Below the pieces are notes generated by a model. It saw nothing but the letters and a program-made list of their open reading frames with translations, was not told the origin of the DNA and did not search any database. From JACCZX01 sp963824935 (lineage in GTDB: Bacteria > Pseudomonadota > Gammaproteobacteria > Burkholderiales > Burkholderiaceae_F), in assembly GCA_963824935.1 (NCBI GenBank), contig CAWGRF010000012.1:124001-188000 (forward strand): a stretch of DNA of 64,000 bases, given 5' to 3'. Made by a program: the position numbers and the translations under genes. This document shows positions 47,228 to 55,020 of the stretch, piece by piece (position 1 is the first letter of the stretch; each line of letters starts with the position of its first letter).

Positions 47228-47247
47228 TCGGCGCGATCACGCGCCGA
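47228..47247 (+). terminator. GC-rich hairpin after pilZ
   Basis: A perfect 8-bp stem TCGGCGCG/CGCGCCGA with an ATCA loop starts immediately after the pilZ stop. Only TTG follows, so a strong T-tract is missing. It may be a weak terminator or an mRNA-stabilising hairpin between pilZ and tatD. Confidence 0.4.
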
Positions 47248-47280
47248 TTGTGATAACGATCGCGCTGCGATCGATCCACC

Positions 47281-48087
47281 ATGTTTGTCGACTCTCACTG
47301 CCACCTTTCATTTCCCGAGCTCGCGCAGGATCTGCCGGGCGTTCTGCAGCGAATGCGTGACAACAACGTCGTGGCCGCGTTGAACATCTGCACGACATTG
47401 CCCGAGTTTCCCGCGGTGCTCGCAGTGGCGGAACAACACAGCCATGTTTTCGCCTCGGTTGGCGTGCATCCCGATTCTCAGGACACGGACGAGCCAACCA
47501 TCGAAGGCCTCGTCGCGCTGGCCGATCACCCCAGGGTCGTTGCCATCGGTGAGACAGGCCTCGATTACTTTCGGCTTCAAGAGCCGCTTGACTGGCAGCG
47601 GGACCGGTTTCGCACACATATCCGCGCGGCGCGCGCTTGTGGCAAGCCCTTGATCATCCATACACGTGCTGCGTCGGCCGACACGATCCGCGTAATGCAG
47701 GAGGAGGGCGCCGCTGAAGTGGGTGGCGTGATGCATTGCTTCACCGAGTCGCTCGCGGTCGCAGAGGCCGCGATGGCTCTGGGCTTTTTCATCTCGTTCT
47801 CGGGGATCGTGACGTTCAAGAACGCACGCGAGCTGCAAGAAGTCGCGCGTGCCGTGCCACTGAGCAGGGTATTGATCGAAACCGACTCGCCCTACCTCGC
47901 GCCGGTGCCGTATCGCGGGAGGACGAATGAACCAAGCTTCGTGCCGAAAGTCGCCGAAAAGGTGGCGGAGCTGAAGAACACGAGCATTGAGGATGTGGCA
48001 GCGAGTTCAACCGCCAATTTCTTCAATCTTTTCAACGTACTCAGCGATAAAGCTAAAGTACAAAGTCGAAAGGTGGCCGTCCCATAA
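47281..48087 (+). CDS. TatD family metal-dependent hydrolase/DNase
   Basis: This 268-residue TIM-barrel protein has the TatD metal ligands: HCH in VDSHCHLSF at residues 3-11, the Glu of AIGETGLDYF near 90-99, His in IIHTRAA near 124-130, and ETDSPYLAP near 200-208. TatD proteins are 3'-5' exonucleases implicated in DNA repair and quality control. It completes the holB-pilZ-tatD order. The C-terminus ends shortly after the FNLF helix. Confidence 0.92.
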   Translation: MFVDSHCHLSFPELAQDLPGVLQRMRDNNVVAALNICTTLPEFPAVLAVAEQHSHVFASVGVHPDSQDTDEPTIEGLVALADHPRVVAIGETGLDYFRLQEPLDWQRDRFRTHIRAARACGKPLIIHTRAASADTIRVMQEEGAAEVGGVMHCFTESLAVAEAAMALGFFISFSGIVTFKNARELQEVARAVPLSRVLIETDSPYLAPVPYRGRTNEPSFVPKVAEKVAELKNTSIEDVAASSTANFFNLFNVLSDKAKVQSRKVAVP

Positions 48088-48133
48088 AACGGTCAGTAAT
48101 CAAGGCGTTATCGCTGATACTTAACGGGCAACG

Positions 48134-48769
48134 CTAAATCAGCCCGCTACTCTGCAACGCATCGACCGTAACTTGAGTCAGCTCGGTGATCTGCCCGGTG
48201 ACATTCTGGGAGGTCGAGCTGCTGGCGCGCCCAGACCACATCGTCGCTCCGTTCGAGGGGTCGATCAGCGCGGTCTCAGCGCCAAACGCCTGACTGACGC
48301 GCGAGCCACCAACTGGAAAGCCGACCCCAACACCTCCGCTGACGCCGCCTCCGCCGTAGCCGCCGGAACCGCCACCAACGCCAATTCCGATCCTCGGGCC
48401 GCTGTCGACCGCTACCGGCTGCCCAGCAGCCAGCGTCATGCGAACAATCGCGCGTGCGCCGACGCGCTTGGCCGCAGCAATGTACGGATCATTGCCGGTG
48501 GGCTGACTAGCGGCTGGCGAGAGCTGCGAGTTCAACGTCGGCTTAGCTCCACGCGCCGCGACAGCCGCGCCTAGTTGGTCTTCGCAGATGCGCTGCAAAG
48601 TCAAATCCTGCGCTTCGCACGCCACCAGGACCGAGGCGCCGCGCACATTGCGGCCTTGATATTCCGGATTGCTCCATTGCGCATCCATGCGCGTCGTCGC
48701 GCAGGCGGCAACTACGACCGCAACGAACAGCACTGCGAATCGGATAGCCAACTCTGGTTTGCTTTGCAT
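48134..48769 (-). CDS. Putative lipoprotein of unknown function
   Basis: This 211-residue protein has a type II signal peptide with lipobox VAAC (Cys near residue 23) and so should be an outer- or inner-membrane lipoprotein. A DAQWSNPEYQG segment follows the signal. A glycine-rich stretch (IGIGVGGGSGGYGGGG near 128-143) lies mid-protein, and the domain ends FGAETALIDPSNGATMWSG. It resembles DUF4136-type or curli-associated lipoproteins only loosely. It is convergent with tatD. An interrupted palindrome, CATAAT-N4-ATTATG, lies 69 nt upstream and could be an operator. Confidence 0.7.
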   Translation of the reverse strand: MQSKPELAIRFAVLFVAVVVAACATTRMDAQWSNPEYQGRNVRGASVLVACEAQDLTLQRICEDQLGAAVAARGAKPTLNSQLSPAASQPTGNDPYIAAAKRVGARAIVRMTLAAGQPVAVDSGPRIGIGVGGGSGGYGGGGVSGGVGVGFPVGGSRVSQAFGAETALIDPSNGATMWSGRASSSTSQNVTGQITELTQVTVDALQSSGLI

Positions 48770-49291
48770 TAGGTACCTCGCACAGCCAAGTAAAAAGCAT
48801 TTTGCATGCCGAAAGGCATCTGTGGTGGCTGATTGCGCATAATGTGCATTATGTTAAATGCCAGTGACACCCCGAGCTTGGGCTAACAGACGCCGCGTAA
48901 TCCCGATGCACGAGCTGGGTGCGGCCCTGCTCCGCCACTAGGTGCTGGATTAGCGGTTGCCGCTGCTGCGCGGGTGTAACAACGAGCCTCTCGGCGACCG
49001 GCGTGAAACCTGCCCAAGTTAAAGCTTGGCGAATCATGATCTTATGCGACGATCCTCATGTGACCCTTTAGCTATTCACCTTAAGTGTCTGGAGTCAATG
49101 CGAGTGCAGCTGGCCCTCGTTTCGCGGCTTACGGAACCTGCTGTCCTGCCAACAGACGGTGGGCTTCAAAGCCGTGCATCAGACGCAGATGTCGGAATTG
49201 GCCTTCGCATTCCGTCTGGTCTCGTATTGAGCGCTCGCCAATGACGAGCGCTTACTTGGCGCCAGCAACGCGGGCACCACGCGCTACGTGC
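48770..49291. other. 522-bp stretch without a recognisable gene
   Basis: No ORF here has a recognisable product. A 62-codon minus-strand frame at 48849-49037 (MIRQALTWAGFTPVAERL start, QPLIQHLVAEQGRTQL) looks more protein-like than its alternatives but matches no family I know and may be a gene remnant. The only regulatory-looking feature is the palindrome at 48838-48853. Confidence 0.5.
48838..48853. promoter_or_regulatory. Interrupted palindrome CATAAT-N4-ATTATG
   Basis: Six-base arms CATAAT and ATTATG flank GTGC in an AT-rich patch, 69 nt upstream of the lipoprotein start. This is operator-like, but no cognate regulator is identifiable. Confidence 0.3.
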
Positions 49292-50309
49292 TCATCGCGC
49301 TCGCGCAGCTGTGGCCGCACTTGGCGTATGGGAGCGGCGCGCCACTAGTTCGAGCGTAAGGTAAACGATTCCCGCGATCATCAACGGCCCCAGGTAGAAG
49401 ACCGCGCGGTAGGCAAGCAGCGCTGCCAGCAGTTCGTTAACCGGGTACGCGCCCGCCAGCAACGATAGAAACACGGCCTCTAACACACCGAGTCCCGCCG
49501 GGATATGCGTGATCACGCCCGCCACGCTACTCACCAGCAGCGCACCGAGCACCGTGACGTAACCCACCCTGCCCTGCAGCAGCACGTACAGCACGGTCGC
49601 GATCAACGACCAGTGCGTCGCGGCGGCTACAACTTGCAGAGCTGCCATGCCAGCGCTTGGCAGCTCGATTGAATGGCCGCGGACACTCCAACTGCGCCGC
49701 TGCGACCATCGGCATGCTGCCAGGTAGGCAGTGACACCCAGCAGCAAGACAATACCGAGCGCGCGCAGCGCGGCGGCGGAGATCGGCGCGTCATCGGGCA
49801 ACTCGACGAGGCCGCTGGCGAACGCAGCACCCGCCAGCGCGGAGTAGCCGATCCAGTTCGTCAGCAGGCTGAAGCCGACGATGCGCGTGATCACTGAAAC
49901 ACCCAGACCGAAACGGCTATAGAGCCGGTAGCGGAGTGCTACGCCACCGACCAGCGCGCCAAGATTCAGGTTGAACGCGAAACTAACTCCCGCAACCGCC
50001 AGCGTCCGGCCGATGCCGAGCGCGGTGTCCGGTATAGCGGCGCGCCAGCATGTCGTAGCTGATGTAAGCAGCGTGCGCGGCCAAGGCAATCACCGCCGCC
50101 AACGCGACAGTCGTGAGCGGTAGTGCGCGGAGTGCACCGAGCACGGCGTTCCAGTCGATCTCGCGCGCACGCCAAGCGATCAGCCCCAGAACAGCGAGCG
50201 CGAAGACGATGAAGAAAATTTGCTTGAATCGCGGCCAGGCCCGACGCCAGCGCAATGGCGCACGGTCGCCGCGGTGGGAACTACTTTCAGTTGACCCGCG
50301 CGCCGTCAT
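49292..50309 (-). CDS. ybhN: YbhN-like inner membrane protein (LPG synthase transmembrane/flippase-like), frameshifted
   Basis: This polytopic protein belongs to the UPF0104/aglycosylated LPG-synthase membrane domain family. The first frame starts at ATG 50309 and contains a membrane helix (QIFFIVFALAVLGLIAW). One extra base near 50023-50026 shifts the frame between ARRYTGH and ALGIGRTLAVAG. The second frame carries the family segment FNLNLGALVGGVALRYRLY and LPSAGMAALQVVAAATHW. Near the end is VITHIPAGLGVLEAVFL, where the family has a conserved P-G-G/P-x-G-x-x-E pattern. Corrected length is about 338 residues. It follows clsB by 5 nt, as in the E. coli ybhP-clsB-ybhN operon. Confidence 0.85.
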
Positions 50310-50314
50310 CGCTG

Positions 50315-51566
50315 TCAGTCGGCGATTGTCGACGCATCGATTGCGGCCTTGGTATCAACACGCCGTCCTCGAACGAAAGAACGGATGCGCCAGCCGAAAT
50401 GTGGCAGCGCGCTCAGCCAGCGCTGAAAACCCCGCGTGACGTGGTACGCCAAAGAGGCCAGCAGATAGCGCCACATCGTCCGCTTCGGCAGTGACTCGGG
50501 CTTGGTGGGCTCGCACTCGTGTTCGATCAAATACTGCAGGCGCCGTTGTAACGTGGCGGCAAACTCGGCGTCGCGGATCAGCAACGTTGGCTTCGAGATT
50601 CAGCGACAGGCTGAGCGGGTCGAGATTGCTCGAACCGACAGTGGTCCAGATACCGTCCACCACTGCCACCTTGGCGTGCATCTCGCGGCGACAGTATTCG
50701 TGAATCGCCACGCCATCCTTGATCAGGCTTTCATACAGCAGGCGCCCGGCCACTCGTGCAATCGGCACATCGGGATTGCTTTGCAGGATCAGATGTACCG
50801 CCACTCCACGCGACGCGGCGCGGCGCAAGTCCCGCAGCAGCCGGTAGCCAGGAAAAAAGTAGGCATTGGCGATTATCACTGTGTCGCGCGCGGCGCGGAT
50901 CGCCATTCGATAGGCGCGCTCGATGTCGGTGCGGTGATGCCAGTTGTCGCGGCTAACAAGTGCCACCTCGGCGTTGCCTGACGCCGTTATCTGCGACCTC
51001 GATGCACCGAGTGGACCCGCTGCCTGAGCACTACCGTGCCCTTTCAGCTGCTGCTGCACCGGCGCCAACGCCTGGCGCACAAAGTCATGAATGCGCTCGA
51101 CGGCCGGGCCTTCTATGCGGACCGCATAGTCCTGCTTGGCCTTGGCGCCGAAACTTTCGAGGTGATCTTCCGAGAAATTGATGCCGCCGACGAAAGCAAC
51201 CCGCCCATCGACGACGGTGATCTTGCGATGCAGCCGGCGCAGCGGATTCAGATAGCGGACGAACGGTGCTGGCTCATAGACATGCAGCCGCACACCGGCG
51301 CCGGTCAAGGCGGAGATGAACGCATCGGAAAGATTGGGCGAGCCGAAGCCGTCGACCGTCAGGTCGACTCTGACGCCACGCCCGCCCGCGTCCATCAGAT
51401 GCTGCTGCAGTTCGAGACCCACACGGTCTTCGAATAGGATGAAAGTCTCGATCAGGATCTCGTGCTTCGCCGCATCGAGAGCCTCGAAGACCGCTGGGAA
51501 ATACGCGTCGCCGTTCTCAAGCAAGTCGACGCGGTTGCCGCTGATCCATTGAACCTTGAGTTTCAC
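50315..51566 (-). CDS. clsB: Cardiolipin synthase B (phospholipase D family), frameshifted
   Basis: ClsB makes cardiolipin at the inner membrane through a phosphatidyl-transfer reaction. The start is GTG 51566, which overlaps the stop of the upstream endonuclease gene (GTGA). Two PLD HKD motifs are intact, HRKITVVDGRVAFVGGIN near residues 111-128 and HAKVAVVDGIWTTVGSSN near 294-311. One extra base near 50582-50584 shifts the frame between LNLEANV and LIRDAEFAATL. The corrected protein is about 416 residues, matching E. coli ClsB (413). ybhN lies 5 nt downstream. Confidence 0.92.
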
Positions 51567-52363
51567 ACTTGCACCTCGGCTGCAAGTGGCGCGTGATCCG
51601 ACAGCGTCGCCCAAGGACGGCGCGGCAGCTGCAGCGGCCGATGGCGCAGATTGCGGACGTAGATCCGGTCGAGCCGCAGCCAAGGCAGCTGCGCCGGAAA
51701 TGTGCGCGCCGGATGTCCGTTCACACTGGCGTGGATCTCGATGAGCAATGAGTCATGCATCAGACGCCGATGCGCCCGCCCGCGCCAGTCATTGAAGTCG
51801 CCGGCGATCACCAGCGGCGCGTCGTTCGGGATTGTGTTCGCGACTAAGTCAAGCAGACGGTCGATCTGCTCTTGCCGGTGCGATTCCCATAACCCAAAGT
51901 GCACGCACACCGCGTGCAGCTGCGGCGCGTGCGGTACATCGAGCACACAATGCAGCATGCCGCGCGGCTCGGACTCGCCGACCGAGATATCGATGTTCTG
52001 CCAGCTCGCGATCGGATATTTCGTCAGTAGTGCATTGCCATGATGGCCGCTGCTCGATACCGCGTTGCGTCCATACGCGTGCTGCGACCAGACTTGATCA
52101 GCGAGGACTTCGTAGTGATGCGTCGAAGCTTCTGCGTCATCTGCGCCGCCGACCTCTTGCAGGAATACTAGGTCGGCGCCGGTGGCGCGCAGCCCGTCAC
52201 GGATCCGCGACAGCACGTGGCGCCGACGCAACGCGCTGAAGCCCTGATGCGCGTTCAGCGTCAACACCCGTATTGAAGTTGCATCGGCCGAAGGCACGCG
52301 ACGCTCCGCTCGTAATAGCACCATGGGACCGGCATGGAATATGCCGCATCGGAAACTCTCCAT
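51563..52363 (-). CDS. ybhP: Endonuclease/exonuclease/phosphatase family protein (YbhP-like)
   Basis: This 266-residue protein has the EEP fold: VLTLNAHQGF near residues 33-42, DLVFLQEVGG near 64-73 with the metal-binding Glu, IAGDFNDW near 190-197 and the closing SDHAPLAAEV with catalytic Asp-His. It is YbhP-like, the first gene of the ybhP-clsB-ybhN operon; its true substrate (nucleic acid, phospholipid headgroup or inositol-type phosphate) is not known. Starts at ATG 52363 or ATG 52324 are both possible. The upstream TTG at 52381 would overlap the divergent gene start. Confidence 0.85.
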   Translation of the reverse strand: MESFRCGIFHAGPMVLLRAERRVPSADATSIRVLTLNAHQGFSALRRRHVLSRIRDGLRATGADLVFLQEVGGADDAEASTHHYEVLADQVWSQHAYGRNAVSSSGHHGNALLTKYPIASWQNIDISVGESEPRGMLHCVLDVPHAPQLHAVCVHFGLWESHRQEQIDRLLDLVANTIPNDAPLVIAGDFNDWRGRAHRRLMHDSLLIEIHASVNGHPARTFPAQLPWLRLDRIYVRNLRHRPLQLPRRPWATLSDHAPLAAEVQV

Positions 52364-52380
52364 TTCTCGATCGGACCGCA

Positions 52381-52827
52381 ATGGCTGACGTCAATATTCC
52401 CACGCAAGCGCTGATCCTGGTGGGCGACGGCGAGAAAGCAATTTTCCTGCGCAACAAGGGCAGTCCTGACGACATCCGCCTCGAAGTGGAAAATATTCTC
52501 TGGCACGACAATCCGGCCAGTCATGAGCAAGGCACCGACAAGCCGGGCCGCGCATTCGCCAGCGCCGGCACTGCACGCAGTGCCATGGAAGAAACCGACT
52601 GGCACCAGTTAGGCGAAGAGCGCTTCGCCAGCGAGATTGCGCGCATGCTGTACACGCTGGCGCACGCCAACAAGTTCGAAGCGCTGGTCGTCGTGGCGCC
52701 GCCGAAAGTGCTCGGCCACCTGCGCAAAGAGTTTCACAAGGAAGTCATCGACCGGATCACGGGCGAGCTGCCGAAGGAACTAACTACACACTATCTTCGC
52801 GATATCGAAAGGGTGCTCAGCGCCTAG
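52381..52827 (+). CDS. Host attachment family protein
   Basis: This 148-residue protein matches the family annotated as required for attachment to host cells (Host_attach, distantly related to archaeal release-factor domain 1). Features are LILVGDGEKAIFLRNKG near residues 9-25, EERFASEIARMLYTLAHANK near 79-98 and LVVVAPPKVLGHLRKEFHK near 102-120. The ATG at 52381 gives the family start (MADVNIPTQALILV). It is divergent from the phospholipid cluster. The family name comes from an Agrobacterium phenotype; the biochemical role is unclear. Confidence 0.82.
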   Translation: MADVNIPTQALILVGDGEKAIFLRNKGSPDDIRLEVENILWHDNPASHEQGTDKPGRAFASAGTARSAMEETDWHQLGEERFASEIARMLYTLAHANKFEALVVVAPPKVLGHLRKEFHKEVIDRITGELPKELTTHYLRDIERVLSA

Positions 52828-53031
52828 GGATTCATGCGCGTCACTAAGTGACTTACATAGAAATTCTCGCGCGGGGCACAGCTCTCAGAGAGCGCTCTAC
52901 GTCGCGAATACGAACGCGCAACGAAGCCTCGGCTCACGATGAGGGATGCATCATCCGAGCCCGGCTGCTCGCGCGACAGAAACAACCCTGCCCCGACGAC
53001 GACCCCGCTCGACATTCAAACGAGTGGCCGT

Positions 53032-53463
53032 TCATGAGGCTGGCGGCATCTTGTCGAATTTCGGCAGGGCTGGATCGATGTAGTCCCAAGCGTAACCGCG
53101 CACGCCGTACGTCACCATTTGCGGCTTGTATCGGCTTGGATCGTCAAGGCTCGCAGCGTGTACGGTGAAAAGATCAGGCGCGGCCGCAAAAGTCAGATAG
53201 ACCGGTGATCCGCAGGCGGGGCAGAAGGCGTAGCTCTTCACGTTACCTGTATCGCCAGCGACGTCCCAAAGCGTCGCTTCGCCCTTCAGTTTCACGTCTT
53301 TGCGCGACGGGAAGGTCAGATAGGATCCGTGCCCGGTGCCGCTCCTGCGTTGGCAGTCGCGACACTGGCAGTCGTTCGACACCATCGGCTCGGCAGAGAT
53401 TTCATAACGGATAGCGCCGCAGGCGCATCCGCCGGTGTAAGCCTTGCCCGACAAGTCACCCAT
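53032..53463 (-). CDS. GFA family zinc protein (glutathione-dependent formaldehyde-activating-like)
   Basis: This 143-residue protein has the GFA/CENP-V zinc ligands: CACGAIRYE near residues 13-21, CQCRDCQRRSG near 32-42 and FCPACGSPVY near 80-89. The fold spontaneously or enzymatically forms S-hydroxymethyl-glutathione from formaldehyde in the founding member, but most homologues are uncharacterised. It is 24 nt downstream of the DUF899 gene and is probably the last gene of a minus-strand operon. Confidence 0.9.
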   Translation of the reverse strand: MGDLSGKAYTGGCACGAIRYEISAEPMVSNDCQCRDCQRRSGTGHGSYLTFPSRKDVKLKGEATLWDVAGDTGNVKSYAFCPACGSPVYLTFAAAPDLFTVHAASLDDPSRYKPQMVTYGVRGYAWDYIDPALPKFDKMPPAS

Positions 53464-53487
53464 AAATCGTTCTCTTCCTTTGCGTGT

Positions 53488-54168
53488 TCATCGATCGCGA
53501 TCCGTCTTCTTTGGTTCGTCGTGCCAGATCCACCACTCGTACGGCGGAGTCTGCGGGTAGCCCTCCGGCGAGTCCTCCCACTTCTCCTGGCGCCCGAGCG
53601 CAGTGATGTCGAGGTAGCTCCATGTGCTCCCCATCGCCTCGTCGCCGCGGCTGTTGATGAAGTAGGTGCGGAACACGCTGTCGCCGTCGCGGATGAACGC
53701 GTTCGTGCCGTGCCACTCGTTTACGCCAAAGTCGGTGTCGAAGTCGTCCGTTATGGTGTACCAGGGCATCTCCCAGCCCATGCGCGCCTTCACGCGCTCG
53801 ATGTCCGTCTGCGGCGCGCGCGAGACGAACGCGAGAGTGGTGTCGCGCGCGTTCAGATGGGCAACATGGGCAACCTGGTCAGCCACCATGGAGCAGCCGA
53901 TGCAGGCATGCTCAGGCCACCCGCGCACGCCGGGTTCGAAGAAGGCGCGGTAGACGATTAACTGACTGCGGCTGTCGAACAGGTCGAGCAGGCTCGCTTT
54001 ACCCTTCGGTCCGTCGAACTCGTACTTCTTCCTCACGGCCAGCCACGGCATCCGCCGACGCTCTGCCGCCAACGCGTCACGGGTGCGGGTAAAAGCCTTC
54101 TCCTTCACGAGCAGTTGCTGACGCGCAGCCTCCCACTCCTGTGATGACACGATCGGGGGTGTCTTCAT
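53488..54168 (-). CDS. DUF899 family thioredoxin-fold protein
   Basis: This 226-residue protein starts at ATG 54168 after a strong AGGAGAG site. It has the DUF899 features WEAARQQLLVKEKAFTRTRD near residues 15-34 and RRMPWLAVRKKYEFDGPKG near 42-60. HACIGCSMVADQV near 90-102 contains a CxxC. LDITALGRQEKW lies further on, followed by PYEWWIWHD at the C-terminus. The family has a thioredoxin-like fold; a peroxidase or redox role is assumed but not proven. Its start overlaps the stop of the tiny CxxC membrane protein gene (ATGA), so the two are translationally coupled. Confidence 0.88.
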   Translation of the reverse strand: MKTPPIVSSQEWEAARQQLLVKEKAFTRTRDALAAERRRMPWLAVRKKYEFDGPKGKASLLDLFDSRSQLIVYRAFFEPGVRGWPEHACIGCSMVADQVAHVAHLNARDTTLAFVSRAPQTDIERVKARMGWEMPWYTITDDFDTDFGVNEWHGTNAFIRDGDSVFRTYFINSRGDEAMGSTWSYLDITALGRQEKWEDSPEGYPQTPPYEWWIWHDEPKKTDRDR

Positions 54169-54320
54169 TGTTTCTCTCCTCCATCTGTTTCGGTGGAAGT
54201 GGTCAATGCGGTCGGTTCGGGTCGCTTGCGCAACAACTTGGTGGCCAAAAAGGTCGTACCGGCGGCGGCCGACACCCCGCCAGCGACGTAGAGACTGGTG
54301 GCCAGGCACACGGGACACAT
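54165..54320 (-). CDS. 51-residue CxxC membrane protein
   Basis: An ATG at 54320 after a GGAG site encodes a 51-residue protein starting MCPVCLATSLYVAGG. It has a CxxC motif at residues 2-5 and one hydrophobic helix (about 6-30), then a positively charged KLLRKRP segment and a polar tail. The stop overlaps the DUF899 ATG. The layout (N-terminal CPVC, single helix, basic patch) suggests an inner-membrane protein with a metal- or redox-active cysteine pair. I have seen similar small proteins next to DUF899 genes but know no function for them. Confidence 0.75.
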   Translation of the reverse strand: MCPVCLATSLYVAGGVSAAAGTTFLATKLLRKRPEPTALTTSTETDGGEKQ

Positions 54321-54342
54321 CGCGAACTCCGTTTCTCAGTGC

Positions 54343-55020
54343 TCAGGACTTGGGCTTGCGCACCGCGCGGACCTTTCCGCTCGGTCCGCCGCCGCAATAG
54401 AAAAGGTCTGCCCCGTCGGACTCGAGCCCGCTGACGCCGGTGCCGCGCGGCATCTCCAGCCGCTCGAGCACGGCACCGCTCTCCGGGTTGATGCGGCGGA
54501 TCTCGCTCTCGTCGCCTTCCCAAGTGCCGTGCCACAGCTCGCCGTCGACCCAGGTCACGCCAGTAACGAAGCGCTTGGACTCGATGGTGCGCAGGATGGC
54601 GCCAGTGTCGGGATCGATCTGGTAGATCTTGCGATCGCGGTACTGCCCCACCCACAGGCTGCCCTCGGCCCAAGCGAGGCCCGAGTCGTTACCGTGGCCG
54701 GGCGCCGGGATCGACGCGACCACGTCGCCGGTGGCGGGATCGATCTTGTCGATGCGCGCTTCGGCAATCTGGTAGAGGTACGTGCCGTCGAAGGTGGTGC
54801 CGGCGTCGCCCGCGCGGTCGAGCGTGCGCGTGATCTGGCCGCTCTCGGGATCGAAGGCGATCAGCTTCGACCCGGTGGCGGCCCAGACGCGGCGCCCGTC
54901 GTGGGTGATGCCGGCGATCTGGTCGACGCCGTCGAAGGGTCCGTACTCGCGCACGATCTCGGCTGCGCGTGCCGTTGCTTGCGGTTTCGTGTTTTCTGTC
55001 CTGACTAGGGTGCTGCTCAT
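54343..55020 (-). CDS. Beta-propeller protein of the glutamine-cyclotransferase/Vgb-like type
   Basis: This 225-residue protein has repeated WD/NHL-like blades: VDQIAGITHDGRRVWAAT, GTTFDGTYLYQIAEARIDKI, GNDSGLAWAEGSLWVGQY and VTGVTWVDGELWHGTW. No signal peptide is present, so it should be cytoplasmic. It resembles the propeller of glutaminyl-peptide cyclotransferases and Vgb-type lyases, but I cannot confirm catalytic residues. It lies 47 nt after the regulator copy 1 and 22 nt before the CxxC small protein. Its first 17 codons are duplicated at 56488-56535. Confidence 0.82.
   Translation of the reverse strand: MSSTLVRTENTKPQATARAAEIVREYGPFDGVDQIAGITHDGRRVWAATGSKLIAFDPESGQITRTLDRAGDAGTTFDGTYLYQIAEARIDKIDPATGDVVASIPAPGHGNDSGLAWAEGSLWVGQYRDRKIYQIDPDTGAILRTIESKRFVTGVTWVDGELWHGTWEGDESEIRRINPESGAVLERLEMPRGTGVSGLESDGADLFYCGGGPSGKVRAVRKPKS

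Noticed and set aside
10640..50584. Programmed +1 ribosomal frameshifting as the cause of the many frame changes
   Set aside because: The codons before the extra base differ at every site (for example GTC, CTT, GCG, AGC, TTC, ATG, ACC, CAC), with no shared slippery motif or stop codon in place. Only CTT-A at purL resembles a known shift site. Sequence error explains all sites.
52828..53031. A 63-codon minus-strand frame at 52824-53015 as a small gene
   Set aside because: It lacks a ribosome binding site, a membrane segment or any family resemblance, and is consistent with chance in this 204-bp gap.
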